Position numbers and translations under genes: made by a program
In this document: positions 1 to 13,600 of the stretch, piece by piece
How the letters are laid out: every line of letters starts with the position of its first letter
Position numbering within the stretch: the stretch's first letter is position 1
Assembly (NCBI RefSeq): GCF_048771995.1
Contig: NC_133037.1
Span: 3,353,001 to 3,417,000, forward strand
DNA: 64,000 bases
Source: Taeniopygia guttata
Lineage: Eukaryota; Chordata; Aves; Passeriformes; Estrildidae
Direction: 5' to 3'
The notes under the pieces: model-generated
The model's input: only the letters and a program-made list of their open reading frames with translations
Told to the model about the DNA's origin: nothing
Database searches by the model: none

Positions 1-1516
1 GCCTTTCCCAGCTTCCCGGGGAGCCTGCAGCTGGTCTCATGCAGTTCTTGAAAAGCAGAGGAAAAACTTTCTGAACTTTTCTTCCCTTAAAGCCTCTCCA
101 GCAGAGCTCTCCAGAAAGGGAGAGCAGTCTTTGGAGATGGGCAAAGGGAGCAGCTCCTCAGGCCCAGGGAACAGAGTTCTCTGTGGTTTAAACTCACACC
201 TATAAAAATGCACCTGCAGCAGCCTTGGCCAGTTCCCTCCCCAGCCAGTCTCAACAACACAGAGCTTAAGACCCCAGAAAATCCAGTTTTCTGTGCTAAT
301 GGTACACAGTTCTTTCATTTTCTTTTCTTGAGCAGTCTGATTTTATGCAATTCATAAAACATTCTTTACCAGTTCTGAGGAAAAGGCAGACTTTTGTGCA
401 GAAGAGTCTCCTCATGTAGCTTTGATAGAGAACACTCATCACAATATTGAAGTATTTTTGCAGCCTTTGTTTTTTTCCTGCACACTTCAGTGAACAGCTT
501 GTGTCTGACTTCACAACTAATCTGGCTCCATATTTTTCTTTCTCCAGGAGACCATACTCCCATAACATTTGTTTCTTTTGGGAAATTAATTTCCACTCTA
601 TTTTTCCCTAGACTGGGGTAATCTATGGTGTACCATGGACGCTGATGTTTGACATCTGTCTGCAGTAAACAGATGTTTCCTTTTTGCTTTGCTTCTCCTT
701 GCTCCAGCAGTTTGCCTGGATTTGGGTATATCCAATTACCTACCCTGTAACTCCTCAGAAAAAAAGAAAAGGGGGCAGAATAAATAAAGAGAATTTCAAA
801 CTTGGTTTATTCTTAGGGTAAGTTAAGGTGACAAGGTCACATAGGAAACCAAGAGAAGCAGTAGGGATGGATAGTCAGCATCCATGTAGAAGCATGAAAT
901 GAGGTTCTCAGCTTCTCTGGGAAGTGTGTGCTATTCTCCAGTGTTTAAATCCCTGCATTTCTCACCAGCAGGACACCCATGACATCATCTGGTACCTGCT
1001 GAGACCGGGTCACTCAGCTCAGAGGCTGGAAGCTGCTTTAGAAATTCCAATGGCTGTTTCCACTTTCTGTCTATATTAGCTTTGTTACTGATTTGCAAAA
1101 GTATCACAAGTCAGCTGAATTTCAGAAAAATGGGGCTGAGCTTTGCAGAAAGTTTCACACTTTTACATGCAGATAAATATCTGAAACAAAAACATTTTTG
1201 CAGCTACACCCTGGTCCAGTGACACCCATGACATAAACTTTGTCTCTTCACTTCATCATTACTTTTACATCTCACTATTTTCTCAAATCTCCAGAAAACG
1301 GATTTATACATTCAATGGAACCAAGTCCAAGACCCATTACCTGCAGCAATGTCAGATATATTTTCATAGGTTGTAAACCCTTTGAGGATGCAGTTACACT
1401 GTAACTCCATAGCAGAGTATTTATGCATACTGTAAGTAACAAATAGCAGTTAAAAAAATCAAGTTCATTATATTTTCCCAATGCAGATAATGAAGACTCC
1501 AAGAATCATTCCTTAC
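1..1516 (-). other. GXYLT2: GXYLT2 intron 5 (partial)
   Basis: AT-rich sequence left of the exon 5 donor. I looked for the expected next exon, which would carry the Cys/Trp-rich segment following the FYFNP motif, and did not find it. No RNA gene or repeat is recognised. Confidence 0.7.
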
Positions 1517-1640
1517 CTGGGTTAAAGTAAAAAATGATATTTAGCAAATCCTGGTCTCCCCACGTGATGTAACTTTTGTACTTTTGGTACAATGGATATA
1601 ACATTTCCTCCCAAGTCAAGCCACCTGGTATCAAGCTGTT
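1517..1640 (-). CDS. GXYLT2: GXYLT2 exon 5
   Basis: 124 nt, acceptor CCCTGCAG and donor CCAG|GTAAGG. It encodes residues 251-291, including [15 protein letters not shown] and [17 protein letters not shown], where GDQD is a conserved GT8 signature. It ends one base into a codon, so the next exon (outside the window) must begin in phase 1. Confidence 0.96.
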
Positions 1641-4600
1641 CTGCAGGGCAAGAAAACAGAAACAAGGGATTAATATAATGATCAGTGCTGTGGTATCTGA
1701 CCCAGAGTGGGCACACACAAATCTATAAGTTCTGCTAAGCCATGTTGGATACCCAGGTGAAAACTGAAAAACTGCCAGGAAATGTTGGACCTGGACAGGG
1801 CTGTAACAGCAGAACTCACTGTGTTTATCTAAACAGGAAAACAAGGTCTCCTGGGCCCAGCTCTGATGTCAGCTCCTGCTATTCACAATCTTCCTATTCC
1901 AAGTAACAGGAGGGGAAAAAAGTGAAAAAGTGGAAAATGCATGGACAAGGTGAAAATCAAGGTAGAAAAGCAAGTACAATTACAGACTAAAGATCATCCC
2001 CCCTGGGAATTATGGTAGTAAGAGCAATGTTTGTTTTTTTTTTCCTCCAGCTGCTCCTGTAACAATGTAGGAAACCCCTGGCATTGCCTGAGGATCCCCT
2101 TGGGGTAAGCAAAGTTTTAGTGACTACAGAATATGTGCACAACAACACGGATCTGTTGTGAAAACGTTCCCTTCTCACTTACACCAGCTCAGAGTCACTT
2201 ATCTGCAGCAGGATGTAAAAGTCTACTCACAACAGATGCAAAAATTACCAATTTCTCAGGGTGTTCACATCAAATTTTCCAATTTTAAAAACAATACAGC
2301 AACTGCACCGAAGATCCTTGAGTTTGTTCTTTCATGTATCTTTTTAGGGAAATGTAAGTTGAGGAAGCCATTTTTCACGCTGCTACCAGAGTCCTTCAGC
2401 TGCAAGCTCTCACTGCTCCAACCCTGAGGAAGTTTCATTTAATAATCATGTTCACAATTATATCCAATTATACATATTCCGTATTTCTCTGATTCTTTGT
2501 ATTATGAACTTGATGCAATTCTACGCTGAGCTTTCCAAGCTGTGAAAAACACGTTTTTCAAGATGTGCTGAGTTTCTGCACCAGCTGCATCTGCTCTCAC
2601 CTTGAAGCGAGCGCTGCGGATCCGTGTCAGATTCATCAGCATCACCCCGGAGTTGAGGCCGGTGGTGCCGTAATAGGGGTGCCGGGCGAAGCGGCTGTAC
2701 CAGCCAATCTTGGGGATCTCGTGCTCGGGGGCCATGGCAGCCAGCTGGGTGGCGTTGAACTCTCTCAGGAGGTGCCAGATGTCATCGATGGGCCTCAGGA
2801 ACAGCACGTCAGTGTCCACGTAAAGCAGGGAATCCACATCCTTTAAAATCACCTGTTTGCGCAGCAGGATGAGAAACAAATCAGAGAGACGACAAAGATT
2901 ATTGGCAAAAGGGACTTTTACTTTAAACTGATCACTCGGGAAAGGTTATTGATTTATCATGTATATGTAATTACACAGAGTTATCAGATTATTGGCTTGT
3001 TGTTTGCTGTGTTTTTTTTTTTTTTAACTGCACAATAAAGCAGCTACCAGAGCACTGAGGTTGGATTACCCTTCTTATGAAGCAGCAACTCACCGAGCTC
3101 CCAAAAATACCTGCAAGGACTGCTTAGTACCTGTTCAGAAATTATATGTAAATAAAATATATTTACAGAGCTATTTTCAAGATATCCACTGGCACAATGG
3201 GTAACCCAGGTAAGCCAGGAGACCAGAATATTTAGACTTACCTTCATATACAATTAATATATACAACTGCTTCACATTAATTAAGATCACCAACATATGT
3301 GCATCCCCCTGAAGAACAAAATTTGGTTGCTAAACAGAAATGTCACATTAAAACATACCAGGTTGTATTCAGAGCTCTGTTACCAGATTCTGTAAGAGGA
3401 ACAACCACAGTAAAATTGGTCAAGTCAGAAGGGTGTAAACTGCAGATTAGAGCCAGGTTCCTGCTGACCATGTTCCCCCTTGTGGCTGCCCAAATCCTTA
3501 CACACTCCTTCATTAATATCCACGGTGGGACAAATGACCTGCTGCTTCAAGTCTTTGTAAAGTAATAAAGATCATTACCTACAGCTGACCACCAGTTCCA
3601 TCTGCATTTTTGTTGCTCTTCTTCGCTATTTGCTAAAACTGTCCATAATTTCTTGAAGTATTGAAATTTTCTTACTTTGGTCTAGCCAAAACTCCTGTTT
3701 ACTTCTCTCTCTTTCGTTGAAAAGCAAACCCAAAAGGTTTTGTATTTTCACCATGTGGAACACAACAATCACTCTCTCATCCAACTGCAATGACATTAAT
3801 GACAAACTCTCCTATTTATGCAGGTTAAAAGAAATTCCACCAAAGAAATTGAGTTTTCCATAAATTCTAATGCATTGTGACTGAGGATTACCTGTGAAGT
3901 AAGAGTGAACAACATTAGGATTGATGGGTGAAAAATATTGCCTCTAAGCATGCTCAACAGGAATCCACTAGGATGCCAAATCCGTGAGTAAAGACTTAAA
4001 TGAGATTTTTCACCTGACTCAACACATTGGGATTCAGACTGACATTTAGTCAAGTTTAACAAATCCCTGACCTGTATTTCTGACAGGATAACTACATGTT
4101 CTTCCTACAGAACAGGGCAAGCAGGAGAAGGAACTGTCTCTGCATTTTAAACAGAAGTTAGGCTTACAACAAACTCTAAGTAAACACATTCAACACAGTC
4201 CAGATCTCTCTGTTGGATGGAAGATTATAGGAAGACAGAATTTCCCCACAAAAACCCCACAAGCCAGCATGTGGAGGTATCAGTAAGTGACAAAAATTGT
4301 TCAGTAATACACTAAGAGCTCAGAGTAAATATTTGCAGATACTAAGTATCCTCAAGCCCAGTATTAAAAACCAAACCAATAAAAAAGACAGATTTATTTG
4401 TAAGAATAAATCAATAGAAGAAAGTCTGAAAGGAAGAAAGGTTTTCAGCTTAAGGATATCCTGGGTATTGTGTATTAATTATTTTGCCTGTATTATTATT
4501 ACTATAATATTATTATTACCTAGGATCTCTGATTCATAGGGACCTGCTTTGTGAAGTCACATCAAATCAAAATACATTAAAAAAAGAAAAATCACCCCCA

Positions 4601-7600
4601 AATTTAGTCTGAGACAGGAGGTAACACTGGAATGCAAGCAGAGCACACTGCAGACCATGTAAGATTTTTGACTAAGGGGGCCCTGGTAAAAAGGCAAATT
4701 GAAGCATTTTCAGCAGGAAAAACTTACCCTATTTGAGGGGGAAGTTCAACAGGTACCTACTACAGACCCTCCTCATCCCTCCCAAGCATAACTGACAGCC
4801 TGGCCACTGCTTCTTCCAGCAGAAAAACATTCTTTCAGCAGCTTTCAATACACAAATAAATTTACATCTGTGGAAGTCTACGGACTGTTATAATTTTCCT
4901 ACAGATTCAAGCAGGTATTTCAGTTTTTTGTAGTGCCTACCAGCACCTTGTGTATTCCGCCTCTCAGGAGTCACATGCCCTCCTTTCTGCTGGTTAAAAG
5001 ATTTTTCCTTCTCTCCTGTGTCCAAGGTGTTGTCCTGCAATGACACCCGAGTGGCTAAAAAAAGAGCTGTGCTACCTCCTTTAAGCCGTTCCCACTTTCA
5101 CACGTTGGGTGTTAAGACTCCTTTAAAAGCTGCAGATGTCAGTTTGAATCGCTCACATCTCTCCTGGCTGTGCCTTGGGAAGGGGGGGATTTCATTTCAC
5201 CAGCTGCAGCTGTAGGAGCTCCTCACAGAGCAGGAACTTGCAGTGCAGGTTGGAAGTGACACACGGTGACCTAGAGCAGGAGCTTTGCCAGGCTGTGTCT
5301 GGAGGTCTGAGCTCACACAAACCATGCATACACACCTGCCAGCCTGGGATTTTGGAAAGGGATGGCCAGAAACATGGCTTGCTCTGCTTGTCTTCCCCTT
5401 GCTCTGCAGGCATTTACAGTTTAAAAGTGTGATTTTTTTTTTTTTTTGCAGCAATATAGAGTATTCTTAGTAAATCTGTCAAAAAGTTCTGCATGTTCAG
5501 GCTATATTTAGCCTGGCACTTCACTTAAATACTCAATTATCTGTAATTTGATTTCACAACTTCTGTCTCCATAGATTCTCCCTGTGTTAGCAAGGTTGGC
5601 AAAGAATAACACACTCCTGAGTAAACACACACTGGTGTACTGTGAAGATGGGCTACCAAGGGCTTGTGAGCACTCATGTGGCAGCTTAGCACAGCTTTAT
5701 CCAAAATTAGGGACAAATCACTAAGCTTAATGCTAGAGAAACAGTGCCACAAAGTTGAGTTACTAAACCTCATTCTAGTAAGAGATTAACTCAAGTTACA
5801 GCAGAGACTTTTGTCTAGCTAAGGCCCTGGCATCTATTCTCCCTGGGCTGGATACTTGAGCATCCCTCAAGGAAAGCTGTAACACAGGGATATTGCTAAT
5901 CTATCTTAAAAGCTCTTAAGTAGATTAAGTGTTTTGAGAAGGGCTCTAAATGTTCATCCAAAAATCATCCAAAAATCCCTTAGGCATTCCAGGATACTTC
6001 AGCTGATTGTTTTGGTAGCTCCAGAAGAGCAGCACAGAGACAGCTGCAGCCAGCCCTGAGGGACCAACATCTCTGGGACCAGAGGATGTTCCTCACCTGC
6101 TGTTTTAACACTCAAACCAGTTCCCAGTGCCTGCTGAGGGCACTGCCCTCCTAGTTTAATATTAAAGGTTCACTCTGTGCTTACAAAAAGATCTACATCT
6201 TCCTCCCTGTGTCTCTACAAATGCCCTGGATGGTTTTGTTGCAGCAGAGTGCAGCAAGAGATTGACTTGTGAGATCACACAGAGGCTCCATCTATGTTCC
6301 CTGCATCCAAGTAGCAAATCAGATGTCTCAGAATGCCTCTGGAAAATGCAGGATGCTGTAGAGTCTTCCTTTATATTTTGGCATTCTAGGTAGAGTCAGC
6401 AAGTTGGGAATGTGCACTTCAACCTGTTGCCCAGGACAGAACAGTTCAGTACTGTGAATTGCAGGGTCACATCCCACAGCTCTACTTTCATCGCTGGGTA
6501 AAACCACTGAAAGGTTCTTACCCAATTTTCCCTGAAGACATTCCTCAGACCCTCCTGTCCACTTTCACACGCCTGCTGGTGCTGTAGAAGAGATTTCTTT
6601 GGCAGGAAAGACACTTGTGAATCAAAGACTCGCATTCCACTCGGGCTTAGCACTATCAGGAGCAAGACAACTTGCACAACTGAGAGCTAAGCAGCTGATA
6701 ACTACTGCTCTCCTGGGGTCCTCCCGAAATCCAGGCACATTTCGTGCTGCTGCAGGGAACAGTGCTCAGTACAGAGAGGGATGCAAAAAACCCAAGCTGA
6801 TATTCTGCTGGTATTTATTAAAAATAAAAGTCGAATTAGTTATCTAAACAGTGAACTAGTGAACACTTGGAACCCTCTGCTCCCACTGTGTGCTGACAGT
6901 TCAAGTGGGATATCAGAACCCAGTTATCAAACACCAAAATAATGGCTGGAATTACCCAGAAACAGCCTAACGTTGTGCCAGCACAACTCAAGCACCAAAC
7001 CTTGAGGTCCTCAAGGACATTTGCCACCTCAGCTATGATAACAGCTTGTTTATTATACCCACATCAACTCCGTGTCAGCTGCAACTCCTCTTGGACAGCC
7101 CCTCCTACACAAAGCCATAAACCTCAGCCTGACCACACACAGCATTTTGCAACTGCCCCTAGAGAAACAAACATCTACAGCTGCCCCCTCATTCTGCTAA
7201 CACAACAAGCAATAGTCTAATACTCCTTGAAAGGAGTTACTGGAGAACTTCAGCAACGTGTGAGTGACAAAAAGGAATCAGGAAAAGCACTGACCTGCCT
7301 GAAGGAGTCAGCATGAATGCATATCCCCTTTCTGTCATCAGAACAGTGAAGAGAAATAAAAGTTAAATAATTCCTATGATTAGTCTCCCAAAATGACAGA
7401 AAGTATCCCAGAAGAACAGAGATTTCTGTTTACCCAGGACATCCTGACACTCTGTATGGAACAAACTCAGTTTAGGGATTATCTTCCAGGTGATACAAAT
7501 ATTTACTCAGGGGAGAGAGGATCCCTGCTGCAGTTGGAGTTACTTCCAGCCCATCTGGCCTTTGTGCTGCTGATAGTCCACCCCTAAAAGGCAGATCAGC

Positions 7601-10600
7601 AGAACTGCTGACAGCACATATTTTCTCACATATGTATTCACAGGCTACGTATCTGGACATGCAGCTGTCTCTGATTGCTTCCATCTGAGAGGGGAAAGAT
7701 TTCTTTGTCCCCCCTCCACTTCTCCTAAGACAGCGATGAAGAAATCTGGATCATGTGAACAGCTTGTCACTTCACTGGAGTCACCCCAATCAACAGCAAC
7801 CCACGAGATAGTTTTGATAGATGTTCTCAGTTCCACAGAAATTGCTTTATGCAAACGTTCTTTCAACTTCTGATATGCAAAATTGGTATCAACACTTCCC
7901 TTCTCTCCAAGTTTACCAGACTGGATATAATATAACTTTTTAGTGAACTTGAAGAGTCCAGGATAGACCAAGTTCTTGCACGAAATCCAACTTCAAACAC
8001 ACTGGAATTATTACCTTAAGGGCAATTCTGACAGTCTTGGAAAAAAGAAGTAAAACTCAAGGAAAAGGGACTGCTGAGAGCATCAGTTTAAGGGCTAACA
8101 TATGGAAAAAACGATGGTGGGTAAAGCAGGCATGTTGTAAAGAATGTTATTTACAAAACGCACGCAGCATCTACCCTGAAAGATCTGCCCTGAGAAAGAT
8201 CTCTCATTCTCTCTGGAGTCTGGAGAGCCCGAGAGGCTCATGGAACCAGAGACAAATCAGAAACACACATCCTTTGTTAGCCAGGAAAAAGCCAGGCTGA
8301 ATTTGTGGGTTTTTTTTTTTTTTACAGTGTCTTAAAGCACAGACTAAAATTATCTTTAAGCAGATGTTTCAGCCTGAAAATGGTTTCAATATTATACCAG
8401 CAAAGCTTATTTTTCCTGAAGCAACCTACTCAGAAATCCAGGTGCCTTACCGGAAGAAACAGGCGCTGGGCAGCACATGGTTTGAATAACTTTTTCCATT
8501 CCTGAGCATTTCCTACTGAGAAGGTTATTGGGTAAATGTTGGACTCAAACTTCTTAGTATATGAGGAAGGCCACTCCTTTAACTGAAAGACATGGTGGGA
8601 GGAAATCAGACACTACATGTTATAGAGCTTTGGTAAAAAAATGCATGCATAAGGAATTTATAAGTGTGTACAGTAAGCAACGTGCTCAGCTGCTACTTGT
8701 TGATGTTAGTGTATTTTTTCTCAGAGATTTAAAACTTATAACTATTATTTATTTATAACTATAATTAGTTGTTTATTTACCAAATGACAAAGAAACTCAC
8801 CTTTGTCTCAAATTCAGGTTTAAGGGAATCCTCAGCAAAGATGTGGAAGCAGAGCCTCCTGTTGCTGAAGAGAACTGCTGATTTCAGCATGATCAGGGTC
8901 TCCTCCAGCCGGTCCCCACATGCCACCACTGCCAGATGCATGCACTGCAAGGATGAGGGGTCCTGTGGATGTTTCTGCTCTCCAGGCTTCCTGAAAATTT
9001 AGGGATAGGCACATAAAAATTACTGAGGTAGACATGAAGAGAATCCCTCATTAACAGACATCAGGGTTGGTTTTTCTTCATCATTTTGCAAAGGATCAGG
9101 AGGGTTTTTTCTGGTTAGATATTTACAGAAGAAGCAAACAGCATGGTAATTCCTGTCCCTGGTACAGATCAATAGTGTTACAGTATAACATAAAGAGAAA
9201 GGCTATTTTCTATTATTCCTACATTTCTGGGTTTGCAAACATCACTGCACTACAGACACAGATAAAGCCAACTTCACAGCACCTCAAAACAGACACCACC
9301 TTGCTCTGTGCAAATGACAGCTCCTTCCTCAGCCCAGAGGTCACAAAGCCAGACAGTTACAGCTACCCAGCCAACTTTCTAACACAATGCAGATCACACA
9401 ACTGCATCCAGCAACTTCATTTTCAAGCCAGTAATGGCTAGACTGGAAGAAGACAGACATACTTAAAAAAAAAACCCACTGCATCCATATGTAAATTGTT
9501 CTAACAGTTAATTAATTTTGCTATTAAAGATGCATGCCTTAATCCTGGCTTGAAGGTACTGGCAGAGTTTCCAAGGACTGTTCTCCATTTCACCCCATGG
9601 AATCCATGATGTTTTGCTAAAATATAGCTTTTTGAAAACAAATATAGTCACATATCCCAGATGAATCAGACTATATTCCAAGGGCCAAACTGTGGGATTT
9701 TCACTTAGCACTCACCTGTGTGGGCTTTAAATACATTTCATCCAGATACAGGGAACACTGTAAGAGGCACAATGAAGCTTCCTGCTAGCCAGAAAAATCT
9801 GTTTCTCCTGGGGAGTTGAAGACCTTTTGAAAATCTTTTGGTTCTGTGTTTAGAGTGGAAGTAAAAATTGCATCCTCGAGGAATGCTTGCACCATGGTGT
9901 ACCCACATTCCAACACAGATGGCACTTAGCCTCCATCACACAGGATGGAGCTGACCAAGCAACTCAATCCCAGGCACAGCAATCATTCCTGGAGAGTTCA
10001 AAAGGCAAATCATAGATCACTGCCTGCTCTGGACATATCGCTGAGCAGAGGACATCAATCCCAGCCCTGCTCTGAACCCACAATTACACACACACAATTA
10101 ATCACTGGAGTTAATGCTACAAACAGAAGTTCTAAATAAGGAGAAAAATTATAGTTTTAAGCTGTTATTAGTTTTTCCAGACACTGAAGTGCTGCTCTGT
10201 GTAACAGCAGCATTCTGCCCTTCAGAGTAACCCACCTCTGTGTAAAGGAGCACCAGGCACTGGCACTTCACTGACTGTATAAAGCAACACGTTTCATTGA
10301 GGGTTTAAAATCTTCTGCTATAATCTTAATTAACCCCCAATTTCATCAGTGCATAAATAATGGAATATTACATCTATGTGAAGTGGTATTTACTCTGCAA
10401 CCTATTAGTGTAAAAATCGCTGAATTATTGGAGTAATTAGCTGCTCACACAGATCACCTTTTCCCCCTTCTCTCCATCTGTGTAATGCTTCCCCTTAATT
10501 GAGTCTCTAAATCAAGCCATGCACAGGCTGGGAGCTGCTTTGATGTAGTTTCTGGCAATGGAATTCACTGGGAGAGGGACTAAACCCTGCACTTTTATTG

Positions 10601-13600
10601 CAGTATTTCAAAACCCCACACCAAAGCACTCGGCTTTCCTGGGCAGTTTTAGCCACAGTGAGCTCTGCATTATGCAGCTGTTTTGCAGGGAAAAATCCAG
10701 TATGTGTAGACAACACTTCCAAAGGGCAAACTGAGCAGAAGCAATTCTTGGTGAAAGCAGAATGCCTGGATAGCCCATGGGAGTAGGGAAACAACAGACA
10801 TCCAACATAGACACTGTGGAGGAGAAAGCTGAGCCCTGGAGGTGAGGAATTACCAACATTTCAGGGGTTCAGGAGCCTGGAGTGCCCTGAATTGGAATAA
10901 TCATCCCAGAAAAAGGAGCCATTTGAACTACATAAGTCATAGCCTGGAACACTGAGGGCAATAATCAGCGAGAGAAGTAGCAATGAGGTACAGAAGAATT
11001 CTGGGACACAACATTCTGCATCTTCTTTGTAAGTACATAAAGAAACTTAGAGGACAGTGAAAACAAAGGTGAGCTGCACACTGCCACAGCAGGATGGATT
11101 TGACTGCAATTTTAACTTAGGCTTTAAAAACTAACAGTTATCCAGAAGCCTGAGAAGGGGCAGGTGGAGAAGAGGCAAAGTCAAACTGCCTGGAGGGCAA
11201 ACAAGCAGATCATGGCAAAGAACATCCCAGCTCCCCTTCCCTGCCCTGCTCATGCCCACACCCCATACAGGGCAAGGAGGATGGAAAGGACAGGGAGGAA
11301 GAGCTGGATGGAAGGACATCCCTTGAAGATGTGCAAGACATAGCCAAGCTGTCCTACCTGTAGAGTGGGAACAGCTGTTACAGCTCTAAGAATTTCCCAT
11401 CTCAAAACACTCCCTATACATTAAAAAGCCCAAAGATCCACAGACTAATGCAATTATTATCATTAGCCAATTCTTCCTAACATTCACATTCATTCCTTTA
11501 TAGTTCAACTTGTCTGTTATGAACACTCTGTAGCTGGATTCTATAACCTAAATTAAATGTTTAAGCACACTGAAAGCAATGCAGAGACCTGGGCCCTAAA
11601 GTTTAATATGTTTGACAAGAACAAATACACAAACTAAGATTAAGCACTCCAGAAAGCATCACAAAATACTTGCAGAACACATCCCCACGGAGTGGCTGAA
11701 GACTGGATCACAATGAAATGTTTACAGCAAAGACCTTCCAGCAATACAGAGCAACTCCCATCCAGTTGCTCACTCGTATTTTATTTACTGAATACAATTT
11801 CTTCAGAAAGGCACTGACACAGCAGGAGCAGCTTGAGTGCTCAAGCACAACACTGTGCATTCCTAGGTCTTAAAGTTTCGATTACATGTAATTTTCTTAT
11901 TAGTCACAGTCAGTGTCTCAAACATAATTAACCCAAAACCTGTCTAAATCAATCCAAATCCATTCAAAATAATGCATTCCCACCTCATTACAGAACCTGC
12001 TAATCTATTCAAGCCTTCAAATTTATTCCTGAAAGATAATACATGCAGACGCTTCCAAGATGCAATATAGTTGTTGATTTTTGAAACATTCTTCCCATTA
12101 TGATCTCATTTACTTTTGCAGCACAAACAAGGGTAGATTCAGGCATTGTATCAAAACCAGTGATTCACTGAGCAGGCTCCTTCCCCGACAGCCACCCCTG
12201 AGTCAACGTCCCAACAACAGCTCCATGATGTGAAACACATTTTCTTGGACACTTTGAAATACAAATGTTCTTCTTCTTGAAATACAAATGTTTTTAAGTC
12301 AACCTTTCACACTTTGCAGCAGTTGCACAAAACCAACAGGAGCTGCTGTCAATCCAAGAATGGTTGAAGTTTCAACCTTCTCCTACCACTCAGAGAAAGG
12401 GAAAAAAGCCACTCAAAAACAGAATGGATGTTTCTCTCTCCTTTTATGAAGTGGGTTCTTTATGAAACAAGTATGAAATACTTGGGGTTTCAGCATGTTA
12501 TTATCAAACTCGAGCCAAACTTGCATGCATGTGCACACAGGCTGGGCACACAGAAAGAAAAAGTATCTTGACACGTTGCCATGCAAGGGATGTTTTGCAC
12601 TGGAAAAGTTACTTTCAGGGAACTAAATGTGCTGGTGAAGGTTCACTTCCCCTGCCTTGCCATGCTGGTTTAAGAGAGAGAATGGCCACATCTGCCCTTC
12701 AAATGTAAAACAATCCTCCTTTTTGATACTTTGCACACATGGGTTTGGCACGTACTTAAAATTCTTCATATAAAAAAGTCTTACCAAAGGCACAGAACTT
12801 GCTACTAATCAGAACTTTACCTAGATTTGTCAAAATTATCTAATGACCAAAGCAGGACACATGGATGGTATTGCTAACATTTGTAAAGCACCAGCCAGCT
12901 AATGACATATGCCTACATTAAACTTTATCTATAGCTTCTTTTGTTAAAAGAATTCTGCACTTCTTAAAACCTGATGTCTTCTGATATTATGGGGCAAAAA
13001 AAACCTCCAGTAATACAAATCTCAGTCAAAATACAATTCATCTTCCCTGCACGATGCTGATTCTCATGAAGCAAACACAAATCCTGAGTTACAGCTGTTT
13101 GTGAGCTGAGCTCAAATCTTGCATCCTCTGACAAACCTTCTTGACAAAGCTGAATTGAAATGTTTTACATTCACACAGACAGAACTTCAATTCTGCAGTC
13201 TCATGTACATTGTGATCACCTCACAAGATCTTACAGTCCTAATCGGATTTGTTATTATCCTGAATTAATCAGATAAGGTGGGATCTCTTGCATTAAATAA
13301 AAAAATTATGTTCCTTTGCTCATAAGGAGGAACTAAAATGATAATCATGGCCTGTTTCTTACAATCCAAATTCAAACCCCCACAGTGCTTTCAGTTTAGC
13401 TTGAATCAGGCTTTTTAAGCCCAGCAGATCCCAACACCTGATGCCTTTCCAACAAGGCAAGCATCATCTCCCACTTTAACCACTTACGTCACACCCTCCC
13501 CACAAAAATTCTATTTTTTATGGATACCCTCACCTGAATAAATTTTAGTAGTAACTAATACAACACAGAACCTTTCAGCAAATGGCTGAGCAGGACCTAA

